A stretch of 64,000 bases of DNA from Bdellovibrio bacteriovorus (lineage in GTDB: Bacteria; Bdellovibrionota; Bdellovibrionia; Bdellovibrionales; Bdellovibrionaceae), in contig NZ_LUKD01000008.1 in assembly GCF_001592745.1 (NCBI RefSeq), positions 195,833 to 259,832 of the forward strand. Direction: 5' to 3'. The notes beneath the pieces were generated by a model that ran no database searches, was not told the origin of the DNA, and was given only the letters and a program-made list of their open reading frames with translations. Below are positions 25,050-34,273 of this stretch, in pieces; position 1 is the first letter of the stretch; the number at the start of each line of letters is the position of its first letter. The position numbers and the translations under genes are program-made.

Positions 25050-25844
25050 TTAAGGCAGGATTTCGCGGATGTTGTTCGCGATGGACATGAATTCTTGAGC
25101 TTCCGCACCGTTGCTGTTGGCTTCAACGATAGGGATGCCAGCTTCACACGCAAGACCTACTGAAGGATTGAAGGGAACGGCTCCCAATTTTTTCATTCCT
25201 TTGGCGTGAGCGTAAGTGTCCATTTCTCCCTTAGGGAAAAGTTGGATTTTTTCACCATTCGCTGGATTGATCATGTAGGCCATGTTTTCAACCATGCCCA
25301 GCAAAGGCACGCCCACACGCTCAAACATATCGACGGCTTTTTTCACATCGAGCAAGGCCACGTTCTGCGGTGTAGAAACCACGACCGCACCACTGACCGG
25401 AACTTTTTGTGCTAATGTTAGTTGGATATCGCCAGTGCCCGGAGGAAGATCCACGACCAGGTAATCAAGTTCGCCCCAGTTCACATCGCGTAGGAATTGA
25501 TCCATGGCTTTAAAGAGCATGGGACCACGCCATACGACAGCCGCATTTTCATCAACTAAAAAGCCGATGCTCATAAGTTTGATGCCATAACGAGTGATTG
25601 GCTCAAGTTGATTCGTTTCAGGATTAATTTGTGGTTTTTGTCCTAAGCTACCTAACATGCGAGGAATACTTGGACCGTAGATATCGGCATCCAAAAGACC
25701 GACACGGCTCTTTTTACCCAAGGCCATAGCCAAGTTAGTGGCGACGGTGCTCTTACCAACTCCACCCTTGCCTGAAGATACGGCAATAATATGTTTCACT
25801 CCGGGAATGGGGGTCTGTTTCTCGAACGGATTTGGTGCAGCCAT
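25050..25844 (-). CDS. mrp: Mrp/ApbC-type P-loop ATPase lacking the Fe-S CxxC
   Basis: 264 residues. Deviant Walker A SGKGGVGKS (24-32), LLDADIYGPSIPRMLG (50-65), VVWRGPMLFKAMDQFL, and Walker B-like DYLVVDLPPGTGDIQLTL identify the Mrp/NBP35 family of Fe-S carrier ATPases. The N-terminal MIP18/DUF59 domain of longer Mrp proteins is absent. At the place where the family has NMSYFxCPHCG, this protein reads NMAYMINPANG: both Cys are replaced by Asn (residues 193 and 196). Cluster bridging at the dimer interface by the standard ligands is therefore impossible, though ATPase function looks intact. Divergent from the J-domain-like gene. Confidence 0.9.
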   Translation of the reverse strand: MAAPNPFEKQTPIPGVKHIIAVSSGKGGVGKSTVATNLAMALGKKSRVGLLDADIYGPSIPRMLGSLGQKPQINPETNQLEPITRYGIKLMSIGFLVDENAAVVWRGPMLFKAMDQFLRDVNWGELDYLVVDLPPGTGDIQLTLAQKVPVSGAVVVSTPQNVALLDVKKAVDMFERVGVPLLGMVENMAYMINPANGEKIQLFPKGEMDTYAHAKGMKKLGAVPFNPSVGLACEAGIPIVEANSNGAEAQEFMSIANNIREILP

Positions 25845-25894
25845 GAAGGTGACTCCTTGATAAATTTAAGCTCCCAACGAATAATAGAAAGTGG

Positions 25895-26290
25895 ATGAAT
25901 AGCCAAGACTTTTTGACATTGAATTTAGTGGGAGCGGGAGCTTTCATCTTCTGGTACTTACTCTCGCGAGGAGGGTCGCGTCGTCCAACGCAGCTCAATA
26001 TGGGTGCAAAGGACAGCGCTCCGCCTTTAATCACAGCTGAAGAGCCTCCACCGGCTCTCGAACCCTCGCGTCGTCATCCTGATCTGACTCAAGCCAAAGT
26101 AAAATCCCTAAATGTGATGTTTAATTACAATGGTCACACCTGGGACGCTTATGAAGTCCTCGGAGTTCCGGCGGGGGCGTCGATCAAACTTGTCACCGAA
26201 GCCTACCATGTGGCCCTGCGACGCTGTGATAAGGAATCGATGGAGTTTATCGAAACGGCCTATCGGGCCATTCTGAATAAAGGTGCTTAG
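25895..26290 (+). CDS. Membrane-anchored degenerate J-domain protein
   Basis: 131 residues. An N-terminal transmembrane segment (LNLVGAGAFIFWYLLS), a Pro-rich linker, and a C-terminal stretch WDAYEVLGVPAGASIKLVTEAYHVALRR...EFIETAYRAILNK, which matches J-domain helices I, II and IV (compare YxxLGV...IKxAY and AYxxL). The HPD tripeptide and most of helix III are missing, so stimulation of a DnaK ATPase is not expected; it may be a scaffolding remnant. It diverges from mrp and ends 2 bp before a convergent gene. Confidence 0.65.
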   Translation: MNSQDFLTLNLVGAGAFIFWYLLSRGGSRRPTQLNMGAKDSAPPLITAEEPPPALEPSRRHPDLTQAKVKSLNVMFNYNGHTWDAYEVLGVPAGASIKLVTEAYHVALRRCDKESMEFIETAYRAILNKGA

Positions 26291-26292
26291 TT

Positions 26293-26775
26293 TTATTGCT
26301 CGCGGGTGAAGAGACAGCTAAAGCCGCGTCCGTTCTGACTGTGTTCCCAAAGAAACTTTCCGGTTTCATCCACAATCACCGTGTCTTCTTCGGAAAGACT
26401 GGCAGAGCTGTTGTTGTTAATGAAGATCACTGTTTGGTTCTTGCTAATCAAGTTTTCTGACTTCGTCACTTCCGACAGAATTCTTTTATGACCGCGCTCT
26501 AACTTTTCAAGCTCCGTCTGCGGGCCTTTGTTGGCGTGACAGAATTTTTGGACAAGGGGAGCTTTCGCGGAAAGAGAATTCAGAGTGAAGCCTTGGCATT
26601 CGGCAATCCATTCGATCTGCTTAGGGCAGTCATCAGTTCCGCTTACGAGTGAATAAACAGCTCTTGCAGCAGGCACCACGCTTTGTGGCGCGCGCATCGT
26701 GGTCTCGACGGAAGTAAAATTCTTTCCGACCCAGATCAGTCCCAAAATGAGAAATAATGCGATATTGCCCAGCAT
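26293..26775 (-). CDS. Membrane-anchored protein of unknown function
   Basis: 160 residues. One N-terminal hydrophobic segment (NIALFLILGLIWVG) then a soluble part with four Cys (DDCPKQIEWIAECQGF, VQKFCHANKG, FSCLFT) and a short predicted coiled coil (TELEKLERGHKRILSEVTKSE). No family recognised. It lies 118 bp downstream of the DUF454 gene on the same strand. Confidence 0.55.
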   Translation of the reverse strand: MLGNIALFLILGLIWVGKNFTSVETTMRAPQSVVPAARAVYSLVSGTDDCPKQIEWIAECQGFTLNSLSAKAPLVQKFCHANKGPQTELEKLERGHKRILSEVTKSENLISKNQTVIFINNNSSASLSEEDTVIVDETGKFLWEHSQNGRGFSCLFTREQ

Positions 26776-26893
26776 GCGGCTCCTTTGCTTTTGGATTTTT
26801 AAAGCAAGGGTTGTGCTTTGTGAGCTGAACTAAATTTGAGCACAGGGAGGTGTTCTCAAATTGAAATGTTGAACTTCTCCGGAAGTGACAAAA

Positions 26894-27277
26894 TTAGTTC
26901 GCGGGCTTGCGCGAAGGACGGGTCCAAATAAAAACTAAGACGCAGGTGCAGATAATGCCCGCACACCACTTGGCATAAACGGGGACCGTGGGTTTTAGCA
27001 ATGAGAAAGTCACCAGCGGCACCATTAAAGCAGTCGCAAGAATTTTAGCGCGGGGGCGAATCACGCCGTGCAGTTGCCAGTCTAGAATAAAAGGTCCTAG
27101 ATGCGGTTGATTGATCAACCAACGATGCCATTTTTCAGAGCTTCGTGAAAAACAAAACGCCGTCAGTAATAAAAACGGCGTCGTAGGCAAAAGGGGAAGA
27201 AAGATGCCTATCACCCCCAGGCCTAAAAAGATCCAGCCGAATACAAAATAAATCGTGCGCTTTGTCTGTTGAATCAT
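26894..27277 (-). CDS. YbaN-like DUF454 membrane protein
   Basis: 127 residues with four hydrophobic helices. The DUF454 signature is clear: GWIFLGLGVIGIFLPLLPTTPFLLLTAFCFSRSSEKWHRWL, then GPFILDWQLHGVIRPRAKI. Family function unknown. Its ATG overlaps the stop of the RND permease gene by 4 bp, so the two are translationally coupled. Confidence 0.9.
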   Translation of the reverse strand: MIQQTKRTIYFVFGWIFLGLGVIGIFLPLLPTTPFLLLTAFCFSRSSEKWHRWLINQPHLGPFILDWQLHGVIRPRAKILATALMVPLVTFSLLKPTVPVYAKWCAGIICTCVLVFIWTRPSRKPAN

Positions 27278-30200
27278 TTCGCTGGGGCCACCGAAGTAGG
27301 AAGTTCATCATCAAGTTTATGAGTCTTCTTACTTTCAAGTGGCGAAAGCATCAAGTACAAAGCGGGTACAACGAACAATGTTAAAAGCGTCGAAACAATC
27401 GTTCCCCCGATGATGGATAAACCCATCGGAATACGTGTTTCCGCCCCAATGCCAGATCCAATCACCAAAGGAGTTGCCGCCGCCACAGTTGCGACCGAAG
27501 TCATCAGGATCGGGCGAAGGCGCACGGGGCAGGCCTCTAAAAGTGCTTTGGAAATATCTTTTTCCCCGTGATGTCGCACTTGGTTTGTGAACTCCACCAA
27601 AAGAATTGAGTTCTTCTTCGCGATACCCATCAGAACGATCAAGCCGATAAAGCTAAACAGATTCAAAGAAACATCAAACATCCAAAGGGCAATCAAGGCC
27701 CCGGTCACACTGAATGGAAGAGCAACAAGAACCGAGATCGGATGAATGAACGAGTTGAATTGCACTGCTAAGATTAAGTACGCGACTAAAATACCGACCA
27801 TCATCGCTGAATAGAGACTTTTAAACGAGTCGGCAAAACCGGCAGAAGCACCTTCCAGCGCGAATGAATAGCCCGCGGGAAGAATTTCTTTGGCGATGGA
27901 GCTGGCACGCTCTAAGACTTTTGCTTGAGATTCTCCCGGAGCCAAGTTTCCGAACACAGAAATCGCTCTTTGACGATTCACGCGCGAAATTCCCTGGATG
28001 GCTTTTTCTTCCTTAATATCTACCAACTGAGATAGAGGAATAAGATTTCCGAAGTTGTTACGTACGTAAAGACGTTTAAAATCTTCAGGTTTTTGAATCT
28101 GATCTTCTAAAAACTTAAAACGGATGTCGTAACGACGTCCATCGGCCGTGTAACGCCCTTCGCGAAGGCCTCCTACACCGGCAGAAAGAATTTGCCCGAC
28201 GTCTTCAACTGAAACTCCTCGCGCCGCCATGGCGCCGCGCTTAGGAAACAAAACCAATTCCGGAATCCCCATACGGAAATCCGTATCAAGATCTACCGCC
28301 AGTTTTTCTTTTTCTAGACGCTCCATCAATTCATTGGATTTATCAAAAAGGACTTTCAAATCCGGTCCACGCAAGTTGATGGCCAAAGGATTTTGGCGTC
28401 CTGTCGAAAGATTTCGTGCGGAAATATCACGCATGGAAATACGCATACCTTTAAGTTCTTTGAATTTTTGGCGCCAGATATTCATGATCTGTGTGTGACC
28501 CAATTGACGATCCGCGCGGGGCTTTAAGGCCACCGGAAGGAAGAATTGATTCACGTTTGCGGAACCACCACCTCCACCGACAGAGATAACGAAGCCTTCG
28601 ACGTTGGCGTCCGCCTTAATGATAGCTTCGACCTTTGCGGCTTCCGCACTGGTTTTTTCCAGAGAAGTGCCCGGAGGCATCTGGCCATTGATGATGATGA
28701 AGTTTTGATCTTGCGCCGGTACGAACTCTTGACGTACTTTGCTGACTAAAACCAACGAAACGACGAAGAACACCAAAGATCCGCCGACAACTAAATATTT
28801 AAATCTTAAAGTGCCGTGCAAAACTTTTTGGTAAGAGTGAGAGAACTTTTCAAAAAGAACATCCAAGAAGTGCTCAAGCTTTGAAACTTTTGGTTCTGTA
28901 CTTAAAAGAGCTGCGGCCCGCATCGGTGTGATGGTGACGGCTTCAAGAAGTGAAAGCGATACCGCCGCACTCATCGTAACGCCGAACTGGAAGAAGAACT
29001 TACCGATAATACCGTCCATAAAGACGACGGGTAAGAACACCGCGATAACGGCCAATGTGGCTGCTGTCGCTGCCGGCAAAACTTCTTTGGAACCATCAGA
29101 GGCGGCCCGGGCAGAGCCTTTACCCATGCGATAGTGACGGACGATGTTTTCTAAAAGCATGATGGCATCATCGACGACGATCGAAATGGAAAGCGTCAGT
29201 GCCAAAAGCGTAAATAGATTCAGCGTAAAGCCCGAGAAGTAAAGAATGATGAAAGTTCCGACAATAGAAGTCGGAATTGAGAAAAGAATGTTTACTGCTG
29301 CCTGAATACTTCCTAGGAACAAGAAACAAACCAGGATGGTGATTAGGGCTGCCACCCAAAGTTTCTCAATCGTTAAGTGAACAGTGGCATCTGTAGGAAG
29401 TGTGAAGTCCACATTCACGCGGAAATTAAATCCTTCAGGAAAACTGCCTTTGATGGAATCTAATTTTTGACGAACTTCCTGTGCCACGGTCACTTCGTTC
29501 GTGCCGCGCTGTTTTTTTACGGAAATAGAAATCGCCTGACGACCATCGACACGCGCTACACGGCGAACATCAGAAAGACCATCTTCTACGCGAGCCACGT
29601 CGCGAATATAGATGTTGCGGTCATGAATACGCTGCCCTCCGCGACGAAGAATTTGGATGTTCGCCACTTCGTCAACATTAGTTGCTTCGCCCAACCAGCG
29701 AACACGCAGTTCACGTTCTTTTTCGGTAAATTGTCCTGCGGCACTTTCCACGTGCTGCGTGCTGATGGCTTCAATCACATCGGACAAAGTAAGATAAAGA
29801 GCTTCTAGTTTTTTAGTATCCACCCAAATACGCAAGTTTCTTTGACTGAAGCCTTGGATGCTGACTTCGCCCACACCCGGAAGGAAACGGATCTGATCCA
29901 ACAAGTAGTTCTCAGTCCAGTTAATCATCTCGCGCAAGTCAGACTCGCCATAGATGGAAAGAATGATAATGGGGTCTTCTTCAGGGTTTTGTTTACGGAC
30001 GGTCGCAGGATCGACACCAGGAGGCCAACGCATACGGCTGAGCGCGGTTTGCACTTCTTGCAGCACGACGTCGACGTTGCGGTTGATGTCGAACTCTAAA
30101 GTCACCGAACCTGAACCTTGGCGCGCACTCGAACGCATCTCTTTGATGCCTTCGATCGCCAAAAGTCTTTCCTCGATGGGATCGATCAACTCGGCCTCGA

Positions 30201-30375
30201 CAATTTCTGGCGCAGCCCCTTCATAATCCACCGAAACGCTGATGACTGGGAAGTCGACGTCGGGCAACTGGCTGATCCCCATGCGGTTCATACAGATGGC
30301 ACCAAAGACGATAAGAGCAAACATTAGAACCCAGGCAAAGACGGGGCGGCGAATCGAGAGATCGATCAAATTCAT
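27274..30375 (-). CDS. RND-family inner-membrane efflux permease
   Basis: 1033 residues, the usual length for AcrB/MexB-type pumps. Twelve transmembrane helices in the 1+5, 1+5 pattern. Landmarks: RRPVFAWVLMFALIVFG and LPDVDFPVISVSVDYEGA at the N-terminus, SISIVVDDAIMLLENIVRH with the proton-relay Asp pair, the second-half FIGLIVLMGIAKKNSILLVEF, and RLRPILMTSVATVAAATPL. It exports substrate by proton antiport, normally with a periplasmic adaptor and TolC-like channel; neither is adjacent here. Unlike AcrB it continues into a DUF454 gene by a 4-bp overlap. Substrate cannot be inferred. Confidence 0.95.
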   Translation of the reverse strand: MNLIDLSIRRPVFAWVLMFALIVFGAICMNRMGISQLPDVDFPVISVSVDYEGAAPEIVEAELIDPIEERLLAIEGIKEMRSSARQGSGSVTLEFDINRNVDVVLQEVQTALSRMRWPPGVDPATVRKQNPEEDPIIILSIYGESDLREMINWTENYLLDQIRFLPGVGEVSIQGFSQRNLRIWVDTKKLEALYLTLSDVIEAISTQHVESAAGQFTEKERELRVRWLGEATNVDEVANIQILRRGGQRIHDRNIYIRDVARVEDGLSDVRRVARVDGRQAISISVKKQRGTNEVTVAQEVRQKLDSIKGSFPEGFNFRVNVDFTLPTDATVHLTIEKLWVAALITILVCFLFLGSIQAAVNILFSIPTSIVGTFIILYFSGFTLNLFTLLALTLSISIVVDDAIMLLENIVRHYRMGKGSARAASDGSKEVLPAATAATLAVIAVFLPVVFMDGIIGKFFFQFGVTMSAAVSLSLLEAVTITPMRAAALLSTEPKVSKLEHFLDVLFEKFSHSYQKVLHGTLRFKYLVVGGSLVFFVVSLVLVSKVRQEFVPAQDQNFIIINGQMPPGTSLEKTSAEAAKVEAIIKADANVEGFVISVGGGGGSANVNQFFLPVALKPRADRQLGHTQIMNIWRQKFKELKGMRISMRDISARNLSTGRQNPLAINLRGPDLKVLFDKSNELMERLEKEKLAVDLDTDFRMGIPELVLFPKRGAMAARGVSVEDVGQILSAGVGGLREGRYTADGRRYDIRFKFLEDQIQKPEDFKRLYVRNNFGNLIPLSQLVDIKEEKAIQGISRVNRQRAISVFGNLAPGESQAKVLERASSIAKEILPAGYSFALEGASAGFADSFKSLYSAMMVGILVAYLILAVQFNSFIHPISVLVALPFSVTGALIALWMFDVSLNLFSFIGLIVLMGIAKKNSILLVEFTNQVRHHGEKDISKALLEACPVRLRPILMTSVATVAAATPLVIGSGIGAETRIPMGLSIIGGTIVSTLLTLFVVPALYLMLSPLESKKTHKLDDELPTSVAPAK

Positions 30376-30517
30376 GGGTGTTCCTTTCGCGCACAGATAT
30401 TTTTACCCATTAAAACAGGGTGTCAACAAAGCGGGCTTTCGGCCGACTGAATTTAGACGGAATGCAGAGGCATTTAGTTCGAATTATTTTCGAAAAAAAA
30501 TGGGAGCTAATTTTTAA

Positions 30518-30874
30518 TTACTGAGCTTTGGCAGAAAGAGGCTCTTTATAATCGGGCATCAATTTCCCACGATGACACATGTAACACGTGGCCATGGGGC
30601 CTTTTTTCCCATCGAAACCGTTTTCTTTCAACATTTGAGTCAGCTTCATATGGTCTTTGCCGACTTTGAAAGATTTCTTCGAATCGTCGCGGAAATTTTG
30701 AACATTGTGGCACTCAGCGCAGGTGACTCCCAGCTCGCGAGAGATAACGATCATCTGTTCGCGAATTTTTTCTTCTTTGGTGACAAACTTAGTGACGGAT
30801 TCTGAGTGCGCCTTTGGTAAAAGGAGCACGAGGCCTAGTAAAAAGAGGGCGTGGCTTTTTCGGATGCGCTGCAT
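30518..30874 (-). CDS. Periplasmic dihaem c-type cytochrome
   Basis: About 118 residues from the ATG at 30874, which begins a signal peptide (MQRIRKSHALFLLGLVLLLPKAHSES); a longer in-frame start adds 28 residues without signal character. Two haem-binding motifs, CAECH and CYMCH, are separated by 45 residues that include FRDDSKKSFKVGKDHMKLTQML. The spacing and GVTCAECHNVQNF...ATCYMCHRG pattern resemble half of the photosynthetic-reaction-centre-type multihaem cytochrome family found in many non-phototrophs. Probably an electron carrier. Divergent from glyS. Confidence 0.8.
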   Translation of the reverse strand: MQRIRKSHALFLLGLVLLLPKAHSESVTKFVTKEEKIREQMIVISRELGVTCAECHNVQNFRDDSKKSFKVGKDHMKLTQMLKENGFDGKKGPMATCYMCHRGKLMPDYKEPLSAKAQ

Positions 30875-30990
30875 GAGATTAGCTTCGCTGACGTCAGGTC
30901 CTTTAGGCAAGCAGACCCTGACTTCTTGACTGCTTCTGGACCAAATGTAAAAGTACACGTGGTATTGTCTTACCTATTTTGGAGCCCAGC

Positions 30991-32331
30991 ATGAAAATTA
31001 AGCACTGTGAAGACCTCAATACTCTTGTAAGTCTTAGCAAACGTCGTGGTTTTGTCTTTCAATCGAGTGAAATCTACGGAGGTCTAGCTAGCTGCTGGGA
31101 CTACGGTCCTTTGGGCTCTTTGATGAAGTTGAACGTGAAGCGCGCATGGTGGAATGCTATGACCCGCAGATCGGATATCGTGGGTTTGGATGCGGCTATC
31201 TTGATGCACCCCACAGTTTGGAAGGCTTCCGGTCACGTCGATGGTTTTAGTGATCCTTTGGTTGACTGTAAAGAATGTAAGACACGTTTCCGTGCCGATA
31301 ACACAGAATCTTATCTTAAAGATAAAAAGTGTCCGAACTGTGGCAGCAAGAATCTTTCTGAAGAAAGAAACTTCAACTTGATGTTCAAAACTCACATGGG
31401 TCCTTTGGAGGATTCTGCGAGCGTAATCTACTTGCGTCCAGAAACGGCTCAAGGTCACTTCGTGAACTTCCAAAACTGCCAACAATCATCTCGTTATAAA
31501 ATTCCATTTGGTATCGCGGCGATCGGTAAGTCTTTCCGTAACGAAATCACTCCAGGAAACTTCATTTTCCGTACGCGTGAATTTGAACAAATGGAGATGC
31601 AATATTTCGTAAAACCAGGCACCGACGAAAAATACTTCGCGGACTGGAAAGAAACGCGTTGGAACTTCTATATTAAGTACGGCATCCGTCCTGAGAACTT
31701 AAAATTCAAAGACCATGATAAGCTTGCGCACTATGCTCGTGCCGCCGTGGACGTGGAATACAAATTCCCAATGGGCTTTTCAGAGCTTGAAGGTATCCAC
31801 AACCGTTCGGACTTTGATTTGACCCAACATTCGAAATTCTCTGGCAAAAACTTGGAATACTTCGACGAAGCCAACAAAGAGAAATACATCCCTTACGTTA
31901 TTGAAACAGCCGTAGGTTGTGACCGCCTGTTCTTGGCTTTCTTATGTGATGCTTATCGTGAAGAAATCACGACGGATGAAGCCGGTAAAGAGGACACACG
32001 TGTGGTTCTGGGGCTTCACCCGGATATCGCGCCATTTAAAGTGGCCGTTCTTCCTTTATCTAAAAAAGAAGAGCTGACTTCGATTGCTGAAAAGTTGCGC
32101 GATCAATTGGCGGAAGACTTTGATGTGACTTACGACGAAACGGCTTCCATTGGTAAGCGCTACCGTCGTCAAGACGAAGTGGGGACACCTTATTGTGTGA
32201 CCGTGGACTTTGATACTATCAACGACCAAGCTGTAACAGTGCGCCATCGCGATAAAATGACTCAAGAGCGTGTGCCTATGAGTCAATTAAATGCGTACGT
32301 GGCCGCAAAGTTGAAAACATTTAATCAGTAG
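30991..32331 (+). CDS. glyS: Glycyl-tRNA synthetase, dimeric alpha2 type
   Basis: 447 residues. Class II enzyme of the eukaryote/archaea/Gram-positive-like homodimeric type rather than the alpha2beta2 type. The ATG at 30991 follows TTTTGGAG. Motifs: [17 protein letters not shown], the zinc-type Cys pairs CKECKTRF and [21 protein letters not shown] (motif 2), [21 protein letters not shown], and motif 3 [19 protein letters not shown]. The anticodon-binding domain ([10 protein letters not shown]-like region onward) closes the protein. Start and end are unambiguous. Confidence 0.96.
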   Translation: MKIKHCEDLNTLVSLSKRRGFVFQSSEIYGGLASCWDYGPLGSLMKLNVKRAWWNAMTRRSDIVGLDAAILMHPTVWKASGHVDGFSDPLVDCKECKTRFRADNTESYLKDKKCPNCGSKNLSEERNFNLMFKTHMGPLEDSASVIYLRPETAQGHFVNFQNCQQSSRYKIPFGIAAIGKSFRNEITPGNFIFRTREFEQMEMQYFVKPGTDEKYFADWKETRWNFYIKYGIRPENLKFKDHDKLAHYARAAVDVEYKFPMGFSELEGIHNRSDFDLTQHSKFSGKNLEYFDEANKEKYIPYVIETAVGCDRLFLAFLCDAYREEITTDEAGKEDTRVVLGLHPDIAPFKVAVLPLSKKEELTSIAEKLRDQLAEDFDVTYDETASIGKRYRRQDEVGTPYCVTVDFDTINDQAVTVRHRDKMTQERVPMSQLNAYVAAKLKTFNQ

Positions 32332-32344
32332 TGCAATTCAATTT

Positions 32345-32367
32345 TGGGAGCCTGAAACGGGCTCCCA
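32345..32367. terminator. Hairpin after glyS, weak terminator
   Basis: Stem TGGGAGCC / GGCTCCCA with a 7-base loop, 13 bp after the glyS stop. The following plus-strand sequence (GTCTTCCTGTCG) is only moderately T-rich, so termination may be incomplete. Confidence 0.4.
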
Positions 32368-32567
32368 GTCTTCCTGTCGTTCCGCCAACATACCATTTAA
32401 GATCTGCGGACATTTTTTAGAATTCTGACAATTAAAAGTTAAGTTTTTGTAGTTAATAGGCCGTGTCAATGTGCATTTCGCTTTGCAAACCCCTGGACCA
32501 TGGTCTGTAATCTTTCGCGAATAGGTGGGTAATTCGTTTTTATCCACAAACATATTGGAGGGGAAAT
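32368..32567 (+). promoter_or_regulatory. Upstream region of the gliding operon
   Basis: 200 bp without a convincing gene. It contains an AT-rich patch (32412-32460) with a weak promoter-like CTGACA at about 32427 and TAGTTAAT near 32451, then GGACCATGGTC (partial palindrome near 32493). The strong Shine-Dalgarno TTGGAGGGG lies just before the first gene of the operon. No clear operator or sigma-54/FliA signature was found. This is the only gap larger than 25 bp before a ten-gene run. Confidence 0.35.
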
Positions 32568-33272
32568 ATGGAATTCCTAACGAAAGTTGCTCAAGCATTT
32601 CAACACGGTGGATTTTGGATGTGGCCTATCATGTTCATTCAAATTACATCAATCGCGATCATCATCGAAAGAACTTACGCGCTTTTCGTGCGTCGCAAGT
32701 TGAATCAAACTGCTTACGCATTGGGCTTTGAAGAGTCTATTCGTCGTGGCGAAATGGATGCGGTTATCACAAAAGCACAATCAGGTGCGACTGAAAACCC
32801 AGTAGCGCGCGCGATTGCAGCCGGTGCAATGGCGGCTCGTAATATGGGTGGTAAAGAAGAGATCCAAGGTAAAATGGATGAAGTTCTTCTAGAAGAGAAC
32901 GGTCACCTTGATTACCGTACAGGTTTCCTAACTATGCTTGGTAACGTGGCGACGTTGACAGGTCTTCTTGGAACTATCAGCGGTATGATCAGCTCGTTCG
33001 CAGCGGTGGCTTTCGCGAATCCAGCAGAAAAAGCTTCTTTGCTTTCTGCAGGTATCTCTGAAGCGATGAATGCGACAGCTTACGGTTTGATCGCAGCGAT
33101 CCCAGCTCTAGTAGCTTACGCTATCTTGCAAAACAGAGCGAATCGCTTGGCTGAAGATTTGAATCAGGGTGGTTTGAAAGTTTACAACTGGTTGAGCTAC
33201 TCTTACGATCCAATCACATCTTACCAAATAAAAACGAACAAATCTGAGCGCCACACTGAAGTGAATGCGTAA
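32568..33272 (+). CDS. MotA/TolQ/ExbB-family stator protein (AglR-like)
   Basis: 234 residues. Proton-channel subunit of a TolQ-type motor in the inner membrane. Three helices: about 15-35 (WPIMFIQITSIAIIIE), then the pair around 122-150 (LTMLGNVATLTGLLGTISGMISSFAAV) and 160-185 (ISEAMNATAYGLIAAIPALVAYAIL). The TLTGLLGTISGM and EAMNATAYGL motifs are the TolQ/AglR core. Followed within 15 and 11 bp by two ExbD-like genes, as in the myxobacterial aglRQS motor that powers gliding. First gene of the operon, with an excellent ribosome-binding site. Confidence 0.92.
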   Translation: MEFLTKVAQAFQHGGFWMWPIMFIQITSIAIIIERTYALFVRRKLNQTAYALGFEESIRRGEMDAVITKAQSGATENPVARAIAAGAMAARNMGGKEEIQGKMDEVLLEENGHLDYRTGFLTMLGNVATLTGLLGTISGMISSFAAVAFANPAEKASLLSAGISEAMNATAYGLIAAIPALVAYAILQNRANRLAEDLNQGGLKVYNWLSYSYDPITSYQIKTNKSERHTEVNA

Positions 33273-33286
33273 GCTTAAGAGGGTTT

Positions 33287-33742
33287 ATGAAACACTCTAA
33301 AAAGCATTTGGATTTTGAAGTTAACCTTATTCCGTTCATTGACTTGTTGTCAGTGTCGATCTGCTTTCTTTTGATCACAGCAGTGTGGTTGAACGTGGGA
33401 TCGATGGACGTGAAGCAAGCCGTTGGCGGTCAAGCACAAGAGGATACTAAGAAAAGTCCTCTTGTGTGGATCCGTATGACTCCGGCAGGGGACTTGGACC
33501 TTGAAGTGCAGCAAAGCTCTTTGGTTCCAGCAGGTCTTCGTAAGTTTCGCGTTTCTCAGGTCGATAAAAAGGTGAATTACGAAGGTTTGGAAAAAGCTCT
33601 GACGAACTTAAAAGCAGTCGAGCCTTCTTTGAACACAGGTCTAATTCAACCGACAGCGGCAACATCCTACGAAGAGATCATCGACGTGATGGATAAGTTG
33701 AAGAAAAGCGGAATGAACGATTTGGGCGTTTCTCCTTTATAA
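33287..33742 (+). CDS. ExbD/TolR-family stator protein 1 (AglQ/AglS-like)
   Basis: 151 residues. Single N-terminal transmembrane helix, NLIPFIDLLSVSICFLLITAVW, with the membrane Asp of the family (FIDLL) expected to carry protons next to the TolQ-like channel. A periplasmic domain of about 105 residues follows, ending MDKLKKSGMNDLGVSPL, the usual TolR-type last strand-helix region. Second gene of the motor trio. Confidence 0.88.
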   Translation: MKHSKKHLDFEVNLIPFIDLLSVSICFLLITAVWLNVGSMDVKQAVGGQAQEDTKKSPLVWIRMTPAGDLDLEVQQSSLVPAGLRKFRVSQVDKKVNYEGLEKALTNLKAVEPSLNTGLIQPTAATSYEEIIDVMDKLKKSGMNDLGVSPL

Positions 33743-33752
33743 TGGGGGTTTT

Positions 33753-34250
33753 GTGATTTCTGATGGCATTTTAAAGACATCAGTTTTAACGGGGACTTTA
33801 GAGGGTCACTCTATTATCAGTCCTCGTGGAGCTAAAGGAAAACGCAACATCGCGGCCGATCTTCTTTTGACGGCTCTGATTGATGCGTTCTCTATTCTTG
33901 TGATCTTCCTTCTTATGAATTTTTCCAGCACGGGTGAAATCCTGATGATTGGTAAAAACCAGGAACTTCCTAAAGCCCACCTTGCGGCGGTTTTAGAAAG
34001 AAATCCGGTGATCAAAATCGATGATAACAAGATTTACGTTGAAGATAAGTTAGTCACTGCAGACACCATCACTGCGGAACTTTTGGAGCTTCGTAAAAAG
34101 CACCAAGAGCTTCACCCGAACGTCGAATTCCAAGGAGTGGCGACGATTCAGGCGGACCGCCGAGTGAAGTATGAGTTCTTAAACCAGATCATACTCGGAA
34201 TGAATCAAGCAGGATACAGCGACATTAAATTTGCAGTAGTACTGAAGTAG
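33753..34250 (+). CDS. ExbD/TolR-family stator protein 2 (AglS/AglQ-like)
   Basis: 165 residues. A longer basic N-terminus (RGAKGKRN) precedes the single helix LLLTALIDAFSILVIFLLMNF, which again carries a membrane Asp. The periplasmic domain ends FLNQIILGMNQAGYSDIKFAVVLK, the typical ExbD C-terminus. GTG start preceded by GGGGG. Two non-identical ExbD-like subunits beside one TolQ-like subunit is the AglRQS arrangement rather than the single TolR of the Tol-Pal system. Confidence 0.88.
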   Translation: MISDGILKTSVLTGTLEGHSIISPRGAKGKRNIAADLLLTALIDAFSILVIFLLMNFSSTGEILMIGKNQELPKAHLAAVLERNPVIKIDDNKIYVEDKLVTADTITAELLELRKKHQELHPNVEFQGVATIQADRRVKYEFLNQIILGMNQAGYSDIKFAVVLK

Positions 34251-34273
34251 TTTTAGGGACGGAGGGGGTCTCG

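Noticed and set aside
32338-32598. 86-codon minus-strand open frame upstream of the gliding operon
   Set aside because: Overlaps the start and ribosome-binding site of the stator gene; no signal, domain or plausible ribosome-binding site. Treated as regulatory DNA.
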